Part shown: positions 63,632 to 64,000 of the stretch, in pieces | How positions within the stretch are numbered: the first letter of the stretch is position 1 | How the letters are laid out: each line of letters opens with the position of its first letter | Assembly: GCF_001269345.1 (NCBI RefSeq) | Contig: NZ_CXOP01000002.1 | Location: forward strand, 806,853 to 870,852 | Direction of reading: 5' to 3' | Source: Limnohabitans sp. 2KL-27 | GTDB taxonomy: Bacteria; Pseudomonadota; Gammaproteobacteria; Burkholderiales; Burkholderiaceae_C | DNA: 64,000 bases | Notes under the pieces: model-generated | Databases searched by the model: none | Told to the model about the DNA's origin: nothing | What the model saw: only the letters and a program-made list of their open reading frames with translations | Position numbers and translations under genes: made by a program

Positions 63632-64000
63632 TCAGGGAAACACCTGAGGCGGAAAATCCAACAGTTGCTGCAAACGCAGCCATTGGAAGCCCGGGCCCGG
63701 ATCCATTTTTCTGCCCGGCGCAATGTGTTCGTGCCCAGCCAGATGGGCGATGGGATAGTGGCGGCGGATATCCCCGCACAGTTGGGCCAGTTGTTGGTAT
63801 TGCGCGTCTTCGAAGGTGTCGCCTTCCAGACCTTCAAGTTCAATACCGATCGAGTCGTCGTTGCAGTGGGGCCGGCCCCTGTATTGGGACTGTCCGGCAT
63901 GCCATGCCCGGTCGTCGCAGCTGACAAATTGCCAAAGCGAGCCATCACGGCGGATGTAAAAGTGCGATGAGACTTCCAGCCCTCGGATGCTCTGGAAATA
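63632..64000 (-). CDS. ampD: 1,6-anhydro-N-acetylmuramyl-L-alanine amidase AmpD, C-terminal part
   Basis: Runs off the right edge; 122 residues are visible. Cleaves the peptide from anhydro-MurNAc during murein recycling, upstream of Mpl. Read on the minus strand: SHFYIRRDGSLWQFV, AWHAGQSQYRGRPHCNDDSI, the catalytic IGIELEG, and GHEHIAPGRKMDPGPGFQW with the zinc His and Asp and the active-site Lys. The first zinc His is outside the window. The stop (TGA) lies at 63632-63634. Confidence 0.92.
   Translation of the reverse strand, partial: YFQSIRGLEVSSHFYIRRDGSLWQFVSCDDRAWHAGQSQYRGRPHCNDDSIGIELEGLEGDTFEDAQYQQLAQLCGDIRRHYPIAHLAGHEHIAPGRKMDPGPGFQWLRLQQLLDFPPQVFP

Overview
The window reads as a chromosomal segment of a Burkholderiales bacterium, most likely of the family Comamonadaceae (Limnohabitans, Rhodoferax or Acidovorax-like). 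This is inferred from the complete beta-proteobacterial division and cell wall cluster, a DksA with a one-cysteine zinc-finger remnant, the accB-accC-prmA-zinc ribbon order, and GC-rich third codon positions. It is core genome, except for the first ~12 kb, which is more accessory.

Layout. Positions 1-3631 hold the end of a branched-chain amino acid type ABC importer (LivM/LivG/LivF) followed by a RidA/CnbZ-like deaminase and an L-aspartate dehydrogenase-like enzyme. This block looks visibly more AT-rich than the rest. A decayed AAA ATPase follows (about 3690-3970). Positions 3975-9850 form a catabolic island: a minus-strand operon of a TRAP transporter (dctP, dctQ, dctM) and a degradative HMG-CoA reductase, divergent from a MocR-type regulator with a clear inverted repeat between them. 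This suggests import and oxidation of mevalonate or a related C6 acid. Positions 10113-17379 are housekeeping and orphan genes: a SET-domain protein, small DUF proteins, a large FAD protein, RNase P RNA, a cysteine-free IscR-like regulator, a pseudouridine synthase homologue that has lost its catalytic residues, and a NUDIX-metallo-beta-lactamase fusion.

Positions 17441-22678 carry dapF, a DUF484 gene and xerC, then a COG0523 metallochaperone GTPase and a dksA with a very long lysine/alanine/proline tail. Positions 22957-41771 are the dcw cluster, mraZ-rsmH-ftsL-ftsI-murE-murF-mraY-murD-ftsW-murG-murC-ddl-ftsQ-ftsA-ftsZ-lpxC, with mostly overlapping genes, a phased repeat array (probable MraZ operator) in front, and a strong terminator after ftsZ. 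Together these genes make lipid II, its flippase/polymerase and transpeptidase partners, and the Z-ring.

Positions 41771-51741 carry a YqiA-like esterase, an RNase II/R family enzyme, a TonB-like protein, mtgA, ruvC, rodA, a beta-hydroxyacid dehydrogenase, tldD and aroG. aroG is preceded by a textbook ribosome-mediated attenuator with a Phe/Tyr-rich leader peptide. Positions 51852-58197 hold mpl, an unknown gene, a TlpA-like thioredoxin, accB, accC, prmA and a zinc-ribbon membrane protein. Positions 58308-64000, on the minus strand, hold a histone H1-like protein, class Ia ribonucleotide reductase (nrdB, nrdA) behind a promoter with two NrdR boxes, and the C-terminal part of ampD running off the window.

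The most interesting points are the aroG attenuator, a recurrent promoter architecture in which a -10 hexamer lies 6-8 nt before an ATG (apparent leaderless transcripts at several genes), the mevalonate-type catabolic island, a MurD with a ~90-residue acidic insertion, a palindromic repeat that became the N-terminus of Ddl, and two degenerate regulators/enzymes that appear to have lost their cofactor or catalytic residues.
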